A stretch of 64,000 nt of DNA, from positions 62,001 to 126,000 of the forward strand of contig NZ_QWGB01000005.1 of the NCBI RefSeq assembly GCF_003576345.1, given 5' to 3'. The stretch's first letter is position 1; every line of letters begins with the position of its first letter. Positions 29,062-39,300 of the stretch are shown here, in pieces. The notes under the pieces are model-generated. The model did no database searches. It was not told where the DNA came from and saw only the letters and a list, made by a program, of their open reading frames with translations. The stretch is from Henriciella barbarensis (GTDB lineage Bacteria > Pseudomonadota > Alphaproteobacteria > Caulobacterales > Hyphomonadaceae). The translations under genes and the position numbers were made by a program.

Positions 29062-29364
29062 TTAATTTACCAACGCGATGACTAATAGCGTCCCGCCAAT
29101 AGCGAGGCCCAAGTTAAAGACGAGGGCGAATAACATAAATTTCAGTTTTTTTCGGTAATTAGCGATGCCAGCTTCTCTAGACTGACCCGGAATTAGACAT
29201 GTTGGAAATACGATCAGCAGGACGGCGGATATGATAAACACCTGAACTGCCACAATATACGCTGCTGGTATTCCAAGAAATTCGTAGAAAAAGCTGGAAT
29301 CAAAAAAAGTGTTTGAGATCGCTACAGCGAGCCCAACCTTCAGCAAGTAAATATACTTTTCCAT
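29062..29364 (-). CDS. Small membrane protein of unknown function (AT-rich gene)
   Basis: A 100-residue hydrophobic protein that I do not recognise. It has predicted membrane segments around residues 10-55 (including IPAAYIVAVQVFIISAVLLIV) and at 72-99 (FMLFALVFNLGLAIGGTLLVIAL). Between them is a short basic cytoplasmic loop (SREAGIANYRKKLK). The DNA is clearly poorer in G+C and uses more A/T-ending codons than any neighbour, a possible sign of recent acquisition. A GC hairpin lies just upstream. Confidence 0.6.
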   Translation of the reverse strand: MEKYIYLLKVGLAVAISNTFFDSSFFYEFLGIPAAYIVAVQVFIISAVLLIVFPTCLIPGQSREAGIANYRKKLKFMLFALVFNLGLAIGGTLLVIALVN

Positions 29365-29385
29365 CTAGAGGCGATTGTACTGCGC

Positions 29386-29410
29386 GGGGCGGCTGTTAGC
29401 TAGCCGCCCC
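29386..29410. repeat. GC-rich hairpin between the nitronate monooxygenase-like gene and a small membrane gene
   Basis: GGGGCGGCT and AGCCGCCCC form a perfect 9-bp stem with a 7-nt loop. There is no T-run on either strand, so a Rho-independent terminator is weakly supported. It may nevertheless limit read-through from the oxidoreductase gene or protect its mRNA 3' end. Confidence 0.35.
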
Positions 29411-29472
29411 CTAAACAATGTATCGGTCTATGACCTTCTTAATCCCATCACATTAGGAAGAAAAAAGGATGC

Positions 29473-30462
<990 letters not shown>

Positions 30463-30610
30463 TCAAATCATGTTTTCCCGCTCTTGATAGGACAATCGCC
30501 CGCCCCTGCGAAGGATTGCCCTCGCGGCAGCAAATCGCCCACCCCTTGCACTCGCCCCCAGACAGTTCATTCTTGCGCCGGATAAAAGATTTAAGGGAAG
30601 GACCGACCCG

Positions 30611-31693
30611 ATGGCTGATGTCAGTGAGCTCTGGATCAATCGCAGCGACTACCGGAAGACGAAACCTGTTACCCGGCCCCAAGCCCCGCTTGAGGACGGA
30701 CAGGTCCGCGTCGCCATCGACAAGTTCGCGATCACCTCGAACAATGTGAGCTATGCGATCTCTGGTGACGCGATCGGCTATTGGCGTTTCTTTCCCGCAG
30801 ACGATGGCTGGGGCAAGGTCACGGTCTGGGGCTTTGGCGATGTCGTTGAATCGCGCAGCCCCGATATCGCGGTCGGTGAGCGCCTCTATGGCTTCTTCCC
30901 GATGGCGAGCGAAGCCGTCCTGACGGTCGGGCGCGTGAAGGATGATTTCTTCATGGACGCCTCCCCGCACCGCGCAGACCTCGCCGCGGTCTACAACCAG
31001 TATCGCCGGCTCGCCGGTGAACCCGAAGCCATGCGCAAACTGGAAGATGAGCGCAGCCTCTACTTCCCACTCTTCATCACGTCTTTCGTGCTCTACGATT
31101 ATCTGACGGACAATGACTATTTCGGGGCCAGCCAGGTTGTCATCGGCTCTGTGTCGTCCAAGACGGCCTTCGGACTTGCCCAGTTCATCCATGAGGATGA
31201 AAGCGCAGGCCAGCGCGTTATCGGCCTTACCTCGCCGGGCAATCGCGCTTTCGTTGAAAGCCTCGGCTGCTGCAACGACATCCTGCTCTATGGCGATGAA
31301 GAGAAGATCGACCCGAGCGTGAAGACCGCCTATGTCGACATGTCCGGTAACCGCGACCTCACCGTGACCCTTCACAATCACCTTCAGGAAAACATGGTCG
31401 AAAGCTGCATGGTCGGCGCCACTCATTGGGAAAGCGCCGGCCGCGCCAAGGGACTTCCGGGTGCAGAGCCGAAATTCTTTTTCGCGCCGGCACAGATCGC
31501 CAAGCGAGACAAGGAATGGGGGCCCGGCGTGCTGTACGGCAAAGCAAGCGAAGCGAGCGCGCGTCTTGCCCGGTCCGCCTCCAAGGAAATCGAGATCGAA
31601 CGCGTCAAAGGCCCGGACGAAGTGGCAGCCATCTGGCGCGATTTTCTCGACAACAAGGTCGCTCCGAACAGAGGCATCATGGCGTCGCTCTAG
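30611..31693 (+). CDS. DUF2855 family protein
   Basis: A 360-residue protein of the DUF2855 family, distantly like the medium-chain dehydrogenase/reductase fold but without a classical zinc site. Recognisable segments are VAIDKFAITSNNVSYAISGDAIGYWRFFP, VWGFGDVVESRSPDIAVGERLYGFFPMAS, and FVLYDYLTDNDYFGASQVVIGSVSSKTAFGLA. The glycine-containing nucleotide loop is atypical. Its biochemical role is not established. It is single-gene, 157 bp divergent from the nitronate monooxygenase-like gene. Confidence 0.88.
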   Translation: MADVSELWINRSDYRKTKPVTRPQAPLEDGQVRVAIDKFAITSNNVSYAISGDAIGYWRFFPADDGWGKVTVWGFGDVVESRSPDIAVGERLYGFFPMASEAVLTVGRVKDDFFMDASPHRADLAAVYNQYRRLAGEPEAMRKLEDERSLYFPLFITSFVLYDYLTDNDYFGASQVVIGSVSSKTAFGLAQFIHEDESAGQRVIGLTSPGNRAFVESLGCCNDILLYGDEEKIDPSVKTAYVDMSGNRDLTVTLHNHLQENMVESCMVGATHWESAGRAKGLPGAEPKFFFAPAQIAKRDKEWGPGVLYGKASEASARLARSASKEIEIERVKGPDEVAAIWRDFLDNKVAPNRGIMASL

Positions 31694-31833
31694 CGTTATG
31701 TGTGCTGTCGTCAGGCATTTCACTGATCAACAGCGCCGTTTGGCGTCAGAAGTCTTGACTGAAATCGTTCGGACTCTCCTGCTGAACAAGATAAACGTCG
31801 AAGCGCTATCTCGCTTTCAGGGAGAACGACGAC

Positions 31834-34653
31834 ATGCCGACCCGTAAGACGCCGCTCGACCCGGCTCGCATCCGCAGATTCCTGCGCGATCACGCAGAAA
31901 GCATTGATCGCGATCCGCTGACCAATTCGGTTTTCTCTTTTGCGCTGCAACTCTTCCAGGACCTTGAGGCGGGCCGCACCGACCTCTCCAGCGTCGCTGA
32001 AACGGTAGATGGCCTGCATTTCGACCTTCTCAAGGACCGCGCCGACCAGTTTCGGTCGCAGCATACCGAGATCGGCAAACCGAAGGATGCCTTCGCCGGG
32101 GTCAGCGCAAAGCTCGCGGCCCTCGCCAAGTCGGACCCGGAGCGTTTCCGGCACACCGTCACACGGCATGCTGGCGGCATCGTCTTTACCGCCCATCCCA
32201 CCTTTGCGCTTTCACAGGACCTGCGCCGTGCCTTCGCCGCCTATGCAAGCAAGCCGGGGAAAATCGAACTTGCCACGCTAAAAACGGTCGCCAGTGATCC
32301 GCAGCCGGACTGGCCGGACCAGATTACTCTGACCCACGAACATGAAGAAGCGCAGGACGCGATTACGAATGCGCAGGACGCGGCGGGCCACTATGCCGGT
32401 ATCATGGTGGACGCGGCCAGAAAGTCCCTCGACGACTGGCGCAGCCTCCGCCCGGTCCTCCCCACGCTCGCAAGCTGGGTTGGCTATGACCTCGATGGAC
32501 GCACCGATATTCACTGGTCGCAGTCAATCACACTTCGCCTTCGCGAGAAGGCAGCCCAGCTTGCCTATTATCGCGGACGTCTTTCCAATTTCGCAAAGTT
32601 CGAGACGCTTAAGGCTCTTGAGGAACGGCTAGCCGCTGCGCAGGCCCATACCGAAGCGGCCGCCGAGAAATTTGGTCAGGACCTGTCCGACCCGAACGTC
32701 CTCAGCCAAGCGGCCAACTTCCTGACAGCCGCCTCCGATGACAAGATCACCGACGCCGTCACGCTGAGCGATCCGCTGACGACGCTCATCAAAGACGCAG
32801 AAACACCAGATGAGACAGCCGCCGCGCTGATGATCCTGCGCGCCGAAATCGATGCGCTGCAGCTTGGCACCGCCCGGATCCATCTTCGCGTAAATGCCGC
32901 ACAGGTGCGCACGGTCTTGCAACGCGACCTCGACCTTGAAACCGAAGACAGCGAGCTTGGCCGTCTTGCCCTCAGCAAGCTCTCAAAGATGGCAGTAAAG
33001 ACCGAAGTGAGGCCCGTAAATTTCGCGGACCTCTTCCTCGAACAGTCGACCGCGCGGCGCCAGTTCATGATGTGCGCGCAGATCCTCAAACATATCGATG
33101 CAGGCTCCCCGATCCGCTTTCTCATTGCAGAAAGCGAGAACCCTGCCACTGTCATGGGCGCGCTTCATCTTGCCCGTCAGTACGGCGTTGATCACGCCCT
33201 CGACATCTCGCCCCTGTTCGAGACGCCTGAGGCGCTGGAGACCGGTGGGCGGTTCGTGGAACGCCTGCTCGAGGAGGACGCCTTCAGGGACTATATCAGG
33301 ACGCGCGGCTATCTCTCCATCCAGCTTGGCTTTTCCGACTCCGGGCGGTTCATCGGACAGGTCGCCGGCAATATGGCAATCGAGCGCATTCATAGCCTGA
33401 TCGGGCGCGCGCTCGGCGACGTCCTGCCCGGCACAGGCCTGCTCGTCTTCAATACGCATGGCGAATCCATTGGCCGCGGCGCTTATCCCGGCAGTTTCCA
33501 GCAGCGTCATAACCACCTTCTGACGCCATGGACGCGCAGCGAACTCCTCGCCCGAAATATCCAGCCCATCCACGAAGTGAGCTTCCAGGGCGGTGATGGC
33601 TTTCTGCATTTCGCGACGCCAGAACTCTCGCACGCCACCTATGCAGCTTTCTGCGAGCACATTCTCTCGGAACCAACATCTATCGAAGATGATGCCTTCT
33701 ACACTCAGACCGACTTTGTCTGGGACGCATACCGCGCGCTTCGCAGCTGGCATGAGACGCTCTTCGTCGACCGCGACTACGAGGAAATGCTCGGCGGGTT
33801 CACATCCGGCTTTCTGGTCAAGGCAGGCTCCCGCCCGGTAAAGCGCGCAGGCGGCCCAAGCGGGCCCTCGGCCATCCGGGCGATCTCTCATAATGCCATG
33901 CTCCAGCAGCTCGGTGTGCCGCTGAACTCGGCCTGTGGCATTGGCTCTGCCATGCCGCGCGAGAAAGAGCGCATGCGCGACATCATCAATGCCTCGCCGC
34001 GCCTTCACGCCCTCATCATGCTCGCGACCCGCGCCCGCATGCTGACCAGCCTTCCTGTGCTGCGTGGCTATGCCAGCGTTTTCGATCCGCATGTCTGGCT
34101 CGCCGTCTCACGTCATGGCGACATTTCGCAAGCAGGCCCGATGCGCCGCATTGCCGAAGCGCTCCGCGAGAACCAGACTGCTGCCAGCCTGCAGAAAATC
34201 GCCAACCGACTAAGCGTAGACCTTGTAGAGTTTGATGGTCTTATCGCCTTTCTCGATGAAACCCCAAGTGTCGAAAGCCGGCATGAGAGCCGCCTGGATT
34301 TCCACGCCCTCCACGCCATCCGGCAGGCACTTATGCTCTACGCGTTTAGCCTGACCGGTCGCCTCAGCGACCTTTCGGCCCGCCACGATACGAGCCGCAC
34401 TGATATCATCGCCCTTGTTCTCACCATGCAGATCGAACAGGCGGCTGATCTTCTTGAAGAAATCTATCCGCCGTCACACGGAGAGGCTGATCTGTTTCAG
34501 CACATCGACGAACCAGGTTACGAGACCGGCGCGCGAAGCGAGACCGGCTATGACCGGTTGCATCAGGAATTAATAGCGCCCCTCCGTCAGTGCGGTACGC
34601 TGATTTCGAGGCTATCGGTCGCGACCAGCCACGCCTTCAATGCCTGGGGCTGA
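31834..34653 (+). CDS. Phosphoenolpyruvate carboxylase-like protein with divergent catalytic motifs
   Basis: A 939-residue protein with the overall layout of PEP carboxylase, which makes oxaloacetate from PEP and bicarbonate. TAHPT (in VFTAHPTFALS) is retained. GGDRDGNP-type sequence reads GYDLDGRTD, GYSDSAKDAG reads GFSDSGRFIG, and FHGRGGSIGRG reads FNTHGESIGRG. Aligned without gaps to the E. coli enzyme, the catalytic His and the first Arg of that loop appear as Asn and His, while the second Arg is kept. The C-terminus lacks the conserved NTG ending. It may be a low-activity or neofunctionalised family member. It ends 191 bp before pfaD and shares its direction, so the two might be linked in expression. 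Confidence 0.75.
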   Translation: MPTRKTPLDPARIRRFLRDHAESIDRDPLTNSVFSFALQLFQDLEAGRTDLSSVAETVDGLHFDLLKDRADQFRSQHTEIGKPKDAFAGVSAKLAALAKSDPERFRHTVTRHAGGIVFTAHPTFALSQDLRRAFAAYASKPGKIELATLKTVASDPQPDWPDQITLTHEHEEAQDAITNAQDAAGHYAGIMVDAARKSLDDWRSLRPVLPTLASWVGYDLDGRTDIHWSQSITLRLREKAAQLAYYRGRLSNFAKFETLKALEERLAAAQAHTEAAAEKFGQDLSDPNVLSQAANFLTAASDDKITDAVTLSDPLTTLIKDAETPDETAAALMILRAEIDALQLGTARIHLRVNAAQVRTVLQRDLDLETEDSELGRLALSKLSKMAVKTEVRPVNFADLFLEQSTARRQFMMCAQILKHIDAGSPIRFLIAESENPATVMGALHLARQYGVDHALDISPLFETPEALETGGRFVERLLEEDAFRDYIRTRGYLSIQLGFSDSGRFIGQVAGNMAIERIHSLIGRALGDVLPGTGLLVFNTHGESIGRGAYPGSFQQRHNHLLTPWTRSELLARNIQPIHEVSFQGGDGFLHFATPELSHATYAAFCEHILSEPTSIEDDAFYTQTDFVWDAYRALRSWHETLFVDRDYEEMLGGFTSGFLVKAGSRPVKRAGGPSGPSAIRAISHNAMLQQLGVPLNSACGIGSAMPREKERMRDIINASPRLHALIMLATRARMLTSLPVLRGYASVFDPHVWLAVSRHGDISQAGPMRRIAEALRENQTAASLQKIANRLSVDLVEFDGLIAFLDETPSVESRHESRLDFHALHAIRQALMLYAFSLTGRLSDLSARHDTSRTDIIALVLTMQIEQAADLLEEIYPPSHGEADLFQHIDEPGYETGARSETGYDRLHQELIAPLRQCGTLISRLSVATSHAFNAWG

Positions 34654-34719
34654 TCCCGTTTTCACTCCTGCATACATGTCTATGGAAGCTCGTAATCTGT
34701 CGTGCTTGCAATAGGTTGG

Positions 34720-34748
34720 AAAAATCGTGACATATGCGTCACGTTTTT
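34720..34748. repeat. Inverted repeat upstream of pfaD (operator or weak terminator)
   Basis: A perfect 6-bp inverted repeat (CGTGAC, spacer ATATGC, GTCACG) is flanked by A5T on the left and T5 on the right. It lies about 100 bp upstream of pfaD and 70 bp past the PEPC-like gene. The T-run would allow weak termination of the upstream gene, and the symmetry would suit a dimeric regulator. The two readings are not exclusive. I find no convincing -35/-10 pair in the remaining 190-bp gap. Confidence 0.4.
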
Positions 34749-34844
34749 CATTACATTCGCTGCACGCGCGATAATCAGTCCCCAGAACATTGCAAGAGAG
34801 CCCAATTCACGTTCTACTTCTCGGCCTATAGGGAAAGCTGAGGC

Positions 34845-36350
34845 ATGAGGATCCAGCACTGGGAGTCTAGCAATTATAGCGGCCCGGCCAAGAAGGTTGA
34901 GACGCGGCACCCCCCATTAACCAAGAACACCTCTTCGCAGACTCACGCCGTTTACGCCGACTGGCTCGGCGACCACGCTTTCACGAAAATCCATGGCAGC
35001 CGCTTTGCCTATATCGTTGGCGAAATGGCACGCGGGATCGCAACGCCGCGCATGGTCATAGCAGCGGCGCAGGCTGGCCTTGTCGGTTTCTATGGCAGCG
35101 CCGGGCTGAAGCCTGAAACCATCGCCTCAGGTCTCGACGAGATCGAAGCCGCGCTCGGCAAAGGCGCGCCCGCCTGGGGCGCCAATCTCATACATACCCC
35201 GCAGCAGCCAGGCTATGAGCGTGCGGTCGTCGATCTTTTCCTGTCGCGCGGTGTCGCCCGCGTTTCAGCCTCCGCCTTCATGCAGCTGTCGCCGGAAATC
35301 GTGCGCTACAGCGCCGCCGGCGTCTCGCGCGCCGATGACGGTACCATCACCCGCTCCACACACGTCTTCGCCAAAGTCTCCCGCGCTGAGGTCGCCCGCC
35401 AGTTCATGGCCCCCGCGCCAGACGCGATCCTGAAACAGCTGGTCGCCCGCGCTGACATTACGCCAGAGCAGGCAGAGATTGCCGCCAGCGTTCCTGTCGC
35501 CCTCGACATCACCGCCGAAGCCGATAGCGGCGGGCATACGGACAACCGCGCCGCCGGGCCGCTCTTTTCCTCGCTGGTCCAGGCCCGCCGGGAGGTCTGC
35601 GAGATCCATAACCTCAATGGCGACGATATCCGCATCGGCCTTGGTGGCGGGATTGGCACGCCATGGGCGGCTGCGGCCGCATTCCAGATGGGCGCGGCCT
35701 ATATCATTACCGGCTCGGTCAATCAGGCCGCTGCCGAATCCGGCCTCTCGCTGGCTGGCCGAAAACTTCTCGCAGATGCTGGTCCGGCTGACGTCGCCAT
35801 GGCCCCGGCCGCCGACATGTTCGAACAGGGCGTTGAAGTTCAGGTCCTGAAACGCGGGACGCTCTTTGCCATGCGCGGGTGCCGGATGCGCGAGATCTAC
35901 AGGACCCGTACAGGCTTTGCCGACTGCACACCGCAGGAGCAGGCCTTCATCGAAGCCGCTCTTGGCGAGACCTATGCCTCCGCATGGGAAAAGACCCGCG
36001 CCTTCATGGCGGGGACCAATCCGAAAGAGCTGGAGAAGGCAGAAGCAGACCTTCGCCACCAGCTCGCCCTTGTCTTCCGCAGGTATCTTTTCTTCGGGGC
36101 CCAATGGGCCCGTGAGGGCGAGGAAAGCCGCCTGCGCGACTACCAGATCTGGTGCGGCCCGGCGATGGGCGCCTTCAATGAGTGGGTCAAGGGAAGCCCG
36201 CTCGAAGCGCTTGAAAACCGGACCGTCAAACAGATCGCGCTCAACCTGATGGATGGGGCGGCGCACCTGACCGGGCTTCAGGCCCGCCGGGCGCGCGGGG
36301 AGAACATTCCACAATCGGCTTTCGACTATCGGGCGGGGCTATTCGAGTAA
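34845..36350 (+). CDS. pfaD: PfaD-family enoyl reductase of PUFA/polyketide synthase
   Basis: A 501-residue flavin-dependent enoyl reductase of the PfaD family, a TIM-barrel protein acting in trans on the growing chain of a PUFA-type secondary lipid synthase. Typical segments are VGEMARGIATPRMVIAAAQAGLVGFYGSAGL, the FSSLVQARREVC element, IGLGGGIGTPWAAAAAFQMGAAYIITGSVNQAAAESG for the flavin phosphate loop, and DYQIWCGPAMGAFNEWVKGSPLE. It precedes pfaA by 27 bp, with a plausible shared transcript through pfaC and the acyltransferase gene. This order (pfaD first) differs from the pfaABCDE order of Shewanella. Confidence 0.93.
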   Translation: MRIQHWESSNYSGPAKKVETRHPPLTKNTSSQTHAVYADWLGDHAFTKIHGSRFAYIVGEMARGIATPRMVIAAAQAGLVGFYGSAGLKPETIASGLDEIEAALGKGAPAWGANLIHTPQQPGYERAVVDLFLSRGVARVSASAFMQLSPEIVRYSAAGVSRADDGTITRSTHVFAKVSRAEVARQFMAPAPDAILKQLVARADITPEQAEIAASVPVALDITAEADSGGHTDNRAAGPLFSSLVQARREVCEIHNLNGDDIRIGLGGGIGTPWAAAAAFQMGAAYIITGSVNQAAAESGLSLAGRKLLADAGPADVAMAPAADMFEQGVEVQVLKRGTLFAMRGCRMREIYRTRTGFADCTPQEQAFIEAALGETYASAWEKTRAFMAGTNPKELEKAEADLRHQLALVFRRYLFFGAQWAREGEESRLRDYQIWCGPAMGAFNEWVKGSPLEALENRTVKQIALNLMDGAAHLTGLQARRARGENIPQSAFDYRAGLFE

Positions 36351-36377
36351 ATCTCTGGCTGAGGGGCTGAGAACAAC

Positions 36378-39300
36378 ATGGCAGACAGAACGTCGGGACC
36401 AGCAGATATAGCCATTGTCGGATATGGCGCGATGTTTCCCGGGCGCGGCGACGCGGCGGGCTTCTGGCGCGATATTGCCGAAGGCGTTGATACGCTGGGG
36501 CCCGTTCCGCCGACGCATTGGCTGATCGAGGACTATTACGACGCCGACCCGAAAGCCCGGGACAAGACCTATGGCCAGCGCGGCGGCTTCCTCTCGCCTC
36601 AAGGGTTCGACCCACTTTCCTTCGGTATTCCGCCCAATCAGATCGAGGCCACAGACAGCGCCCAGCTCCTCGCGCTCATGGTGGCGCAGGCTGCGCTGGA
36701 TGAAGCGGAAAAAGCCTCCAATGGCACGATTGATCGCAAGCGCACCTCCTGCATTCTAGGCGTTGCCTCGGCCACCGAACTCGTCGGCCATATGTCGGGC
36801 CGTCTACAGCGCCCCTCCTGGATCAAGGGCCTGCGGGACGCCGGTCTTCCCGAAGCGCAAGTCCAGGAGATCGCCGATAAGATCTCGTCGAACTTCTCCG
36901 AATGGAAGGAAAGCACCTTCCCTGGCCTCCTTGGCAATGTCGTCGCCGGACGGATCGCCAACCGGATGGACCTTGGCGGCTCCAACTATGTCACGGACGC
37001 AGCCTGCGCCTCATCTCTCTCAGCCCTTCACGGCGCAATCCATGAGCTTCGCGCAGGCGACAGCGACCTTGTCCTGACCGGCGGTGTCGATGCCCTCAAT
37101 GACATCCTCATGTATATGTGTTTCTCGAAGACACCGGCCCTCTCACCAACCGAAGACTGCCGTCCATTCTCGGACAAAGCAGATGGTACGATGCTGGGTG
37201 AAGGCATCGGCATCCTGGCGCTCCGCCGCCTTGCCGATGCCGAACGGGACGGCAACCGGATCCACGCGATCATCAAGGGCATTGGCGCCGGCTCTGATGG
37301 GCGCGCCACCGCAATCTATGCCCCGCTACCTGATGGGCAGGCCCGCGCCCTTGGCCGCGCCTATGAACAGGCCGGTTATGACCCGCGCTCTGTCGAGCTG
37401 GTCGAAGCGCACGGCACAGGCACGAAGGCAGGCGACGCGGCTGAAATCGCCGGGCTGAAGCAGGCCTTCTGCGAAGAGGGCGAGATCGTCGATACGCCCT
37501 GGTGCGCCATCGGATCGGTCAAATCCCAGATCGGCCACACCAAGGCCGCCGCCGGATCAGCCAGCCTGATCAAGACGGCGATGTCGCTGTCCAGAAAAGC
37601 TCTGCCGCCAACGATCAAGGTCGACCAACCCAGCCCGGCGCTCGCAGGCTCCCCCTTCTATGTGAACCGCGAACTTCGCCCATGGGTGCGAGATAAATCC
37701 CATCCCCGGCGGGCGTCTGTCAGCTCCTTCGGCTTCGGCGGCTCGAACTTTCACGTAACGCTTGAAGAGTACACCGGCCCTCAGGCGGCCCTGCCAGACC
37801 GTATCCTGCCAGCAGAACTCTTCATGGTTTCGGCGAGCTCACCAGATGCGCTGGCGACGGCCATTGAAGCGACGGCGCGCAAACTGGTGCATGAAGAAGA
37901 CCTCGCCATCGCCGCCAGCGAAAGCCATGCAGCTTTCGAAGCAGATGCGACCTGCCGCGCGGCCATCACTGCCAGCAGCAATGACGACTTCAACGCAAAG
38001 GCCGCCAAGCTCGCCGCCCATATCCGTGCAGGCAACGCCGAGAGCGCACCGCTGCCGAAAGGAAGCAGCGTCAGCCTCAGCGCCGCCAAACCCGGCAAGC
38101 TCGCCTTCCTGATGCCGGGCCAGGGCAGCCAGTATGTCGGCATGGGCCGCGACCTCGCCCTTGCCTTCCCGGAGGCACGCGCCGCCTGGGATTATGCCGC
38201 CAGCCACAAGAAAGCCGGCAAGCTCGGCCTCCATCGCCTCGCCTTTCCGCCATCGGCCTTCAGCGATGAGGACGCGAAGGCGCAGGCCGACACGCTGACG
38301 GCGATGGAAAATGCCCAACCTGCACTTGCCGCCGCGACGATGGCTGTCCTCGCCGTTCTGGAAAAGGCCGGCCTCAATGCCGACATGGCCGCCGGTCACA
38401 GCTTCGGTGAGATCATGGCGCTCAACGCATCAGGCGTGTTGTCGGACAAGGATGCGCTGAGCACCGCCTGCAAGCGCGCCAAGCTGATGAGCCAGGCCGC
38501 CGCCGACAATGAAGGCGCGATGCTGGCCACACAGGCCTCGAGCGAACAGCTTGCGCCGATCCTAAAAAACCATCCGGACGTGGTCGTCGCCAATGACAAT
38601 GCGCCAACGCAGACAGTGCTTTCCGGCCCTGTCGACGCCATAGAGGCCGCCCGGCAAGCCATAGAGGCCGCGGGCATCAAGGCGCGCCGCCTTCCCGTTG
38701 CCTCGGCTTTCCATTCGCCGATTGTGGCTGGCGCTGTCGCCCCCTTCCGCAAGGCGCTCGGCAAGACCGATTTCGCCAAGGGCGACTTCCCGGTCTTCGC
38801 CAACGCGTCGGCCAAACGCTACCCGCTTGCCTATGACAAGCAGCGCGACCTCCTCGCCGGGCAAATCGAGAGCCCCGTGCGCTTCCGCGAAATCATTGAG
38901 GCGATGCATGAAGCCGGCGTCACAACCTTTGTGGAGGCAGGCCCCGGCACGGTGCTCACCGCTCTTGTCGGCCAGATCCTGCCCGGTGGGGTTAATGCCG
39001 TCTCGCTCGATGACAAGAAGGGCAATGGACTCGCCGCATTCCTCGCCGGGCTCGGTAAGCTTGCCGTCCTCGGACATAAGGTCGATTTCGAAGCGCTGTT
39101 CGCCAACATGCCCGCCCCAGACGCACGCAAGCCGCGCTCCAAGCACGCCATCGATCTCACCGGTGCGAACTATAACAAGCCCTACCCGCCAAAGGGCGGC
39201 GCTGCGGCCCTGCCACCGCCGAAAGCGGCGGCCTCGGTACCCGAGCAGGTGAGCAAGCCGGTACCTGACGACCCGCCAGACCCGGCGCCAGCACCTGCCC

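Noticed and set aside
32983-34092. 369-codon minus-strand frame inside the PEPC-like gene
   Set aside because: No recognisable motif; it is a shadow of the plus-strand gene, which carries TAHPT and other family elements.
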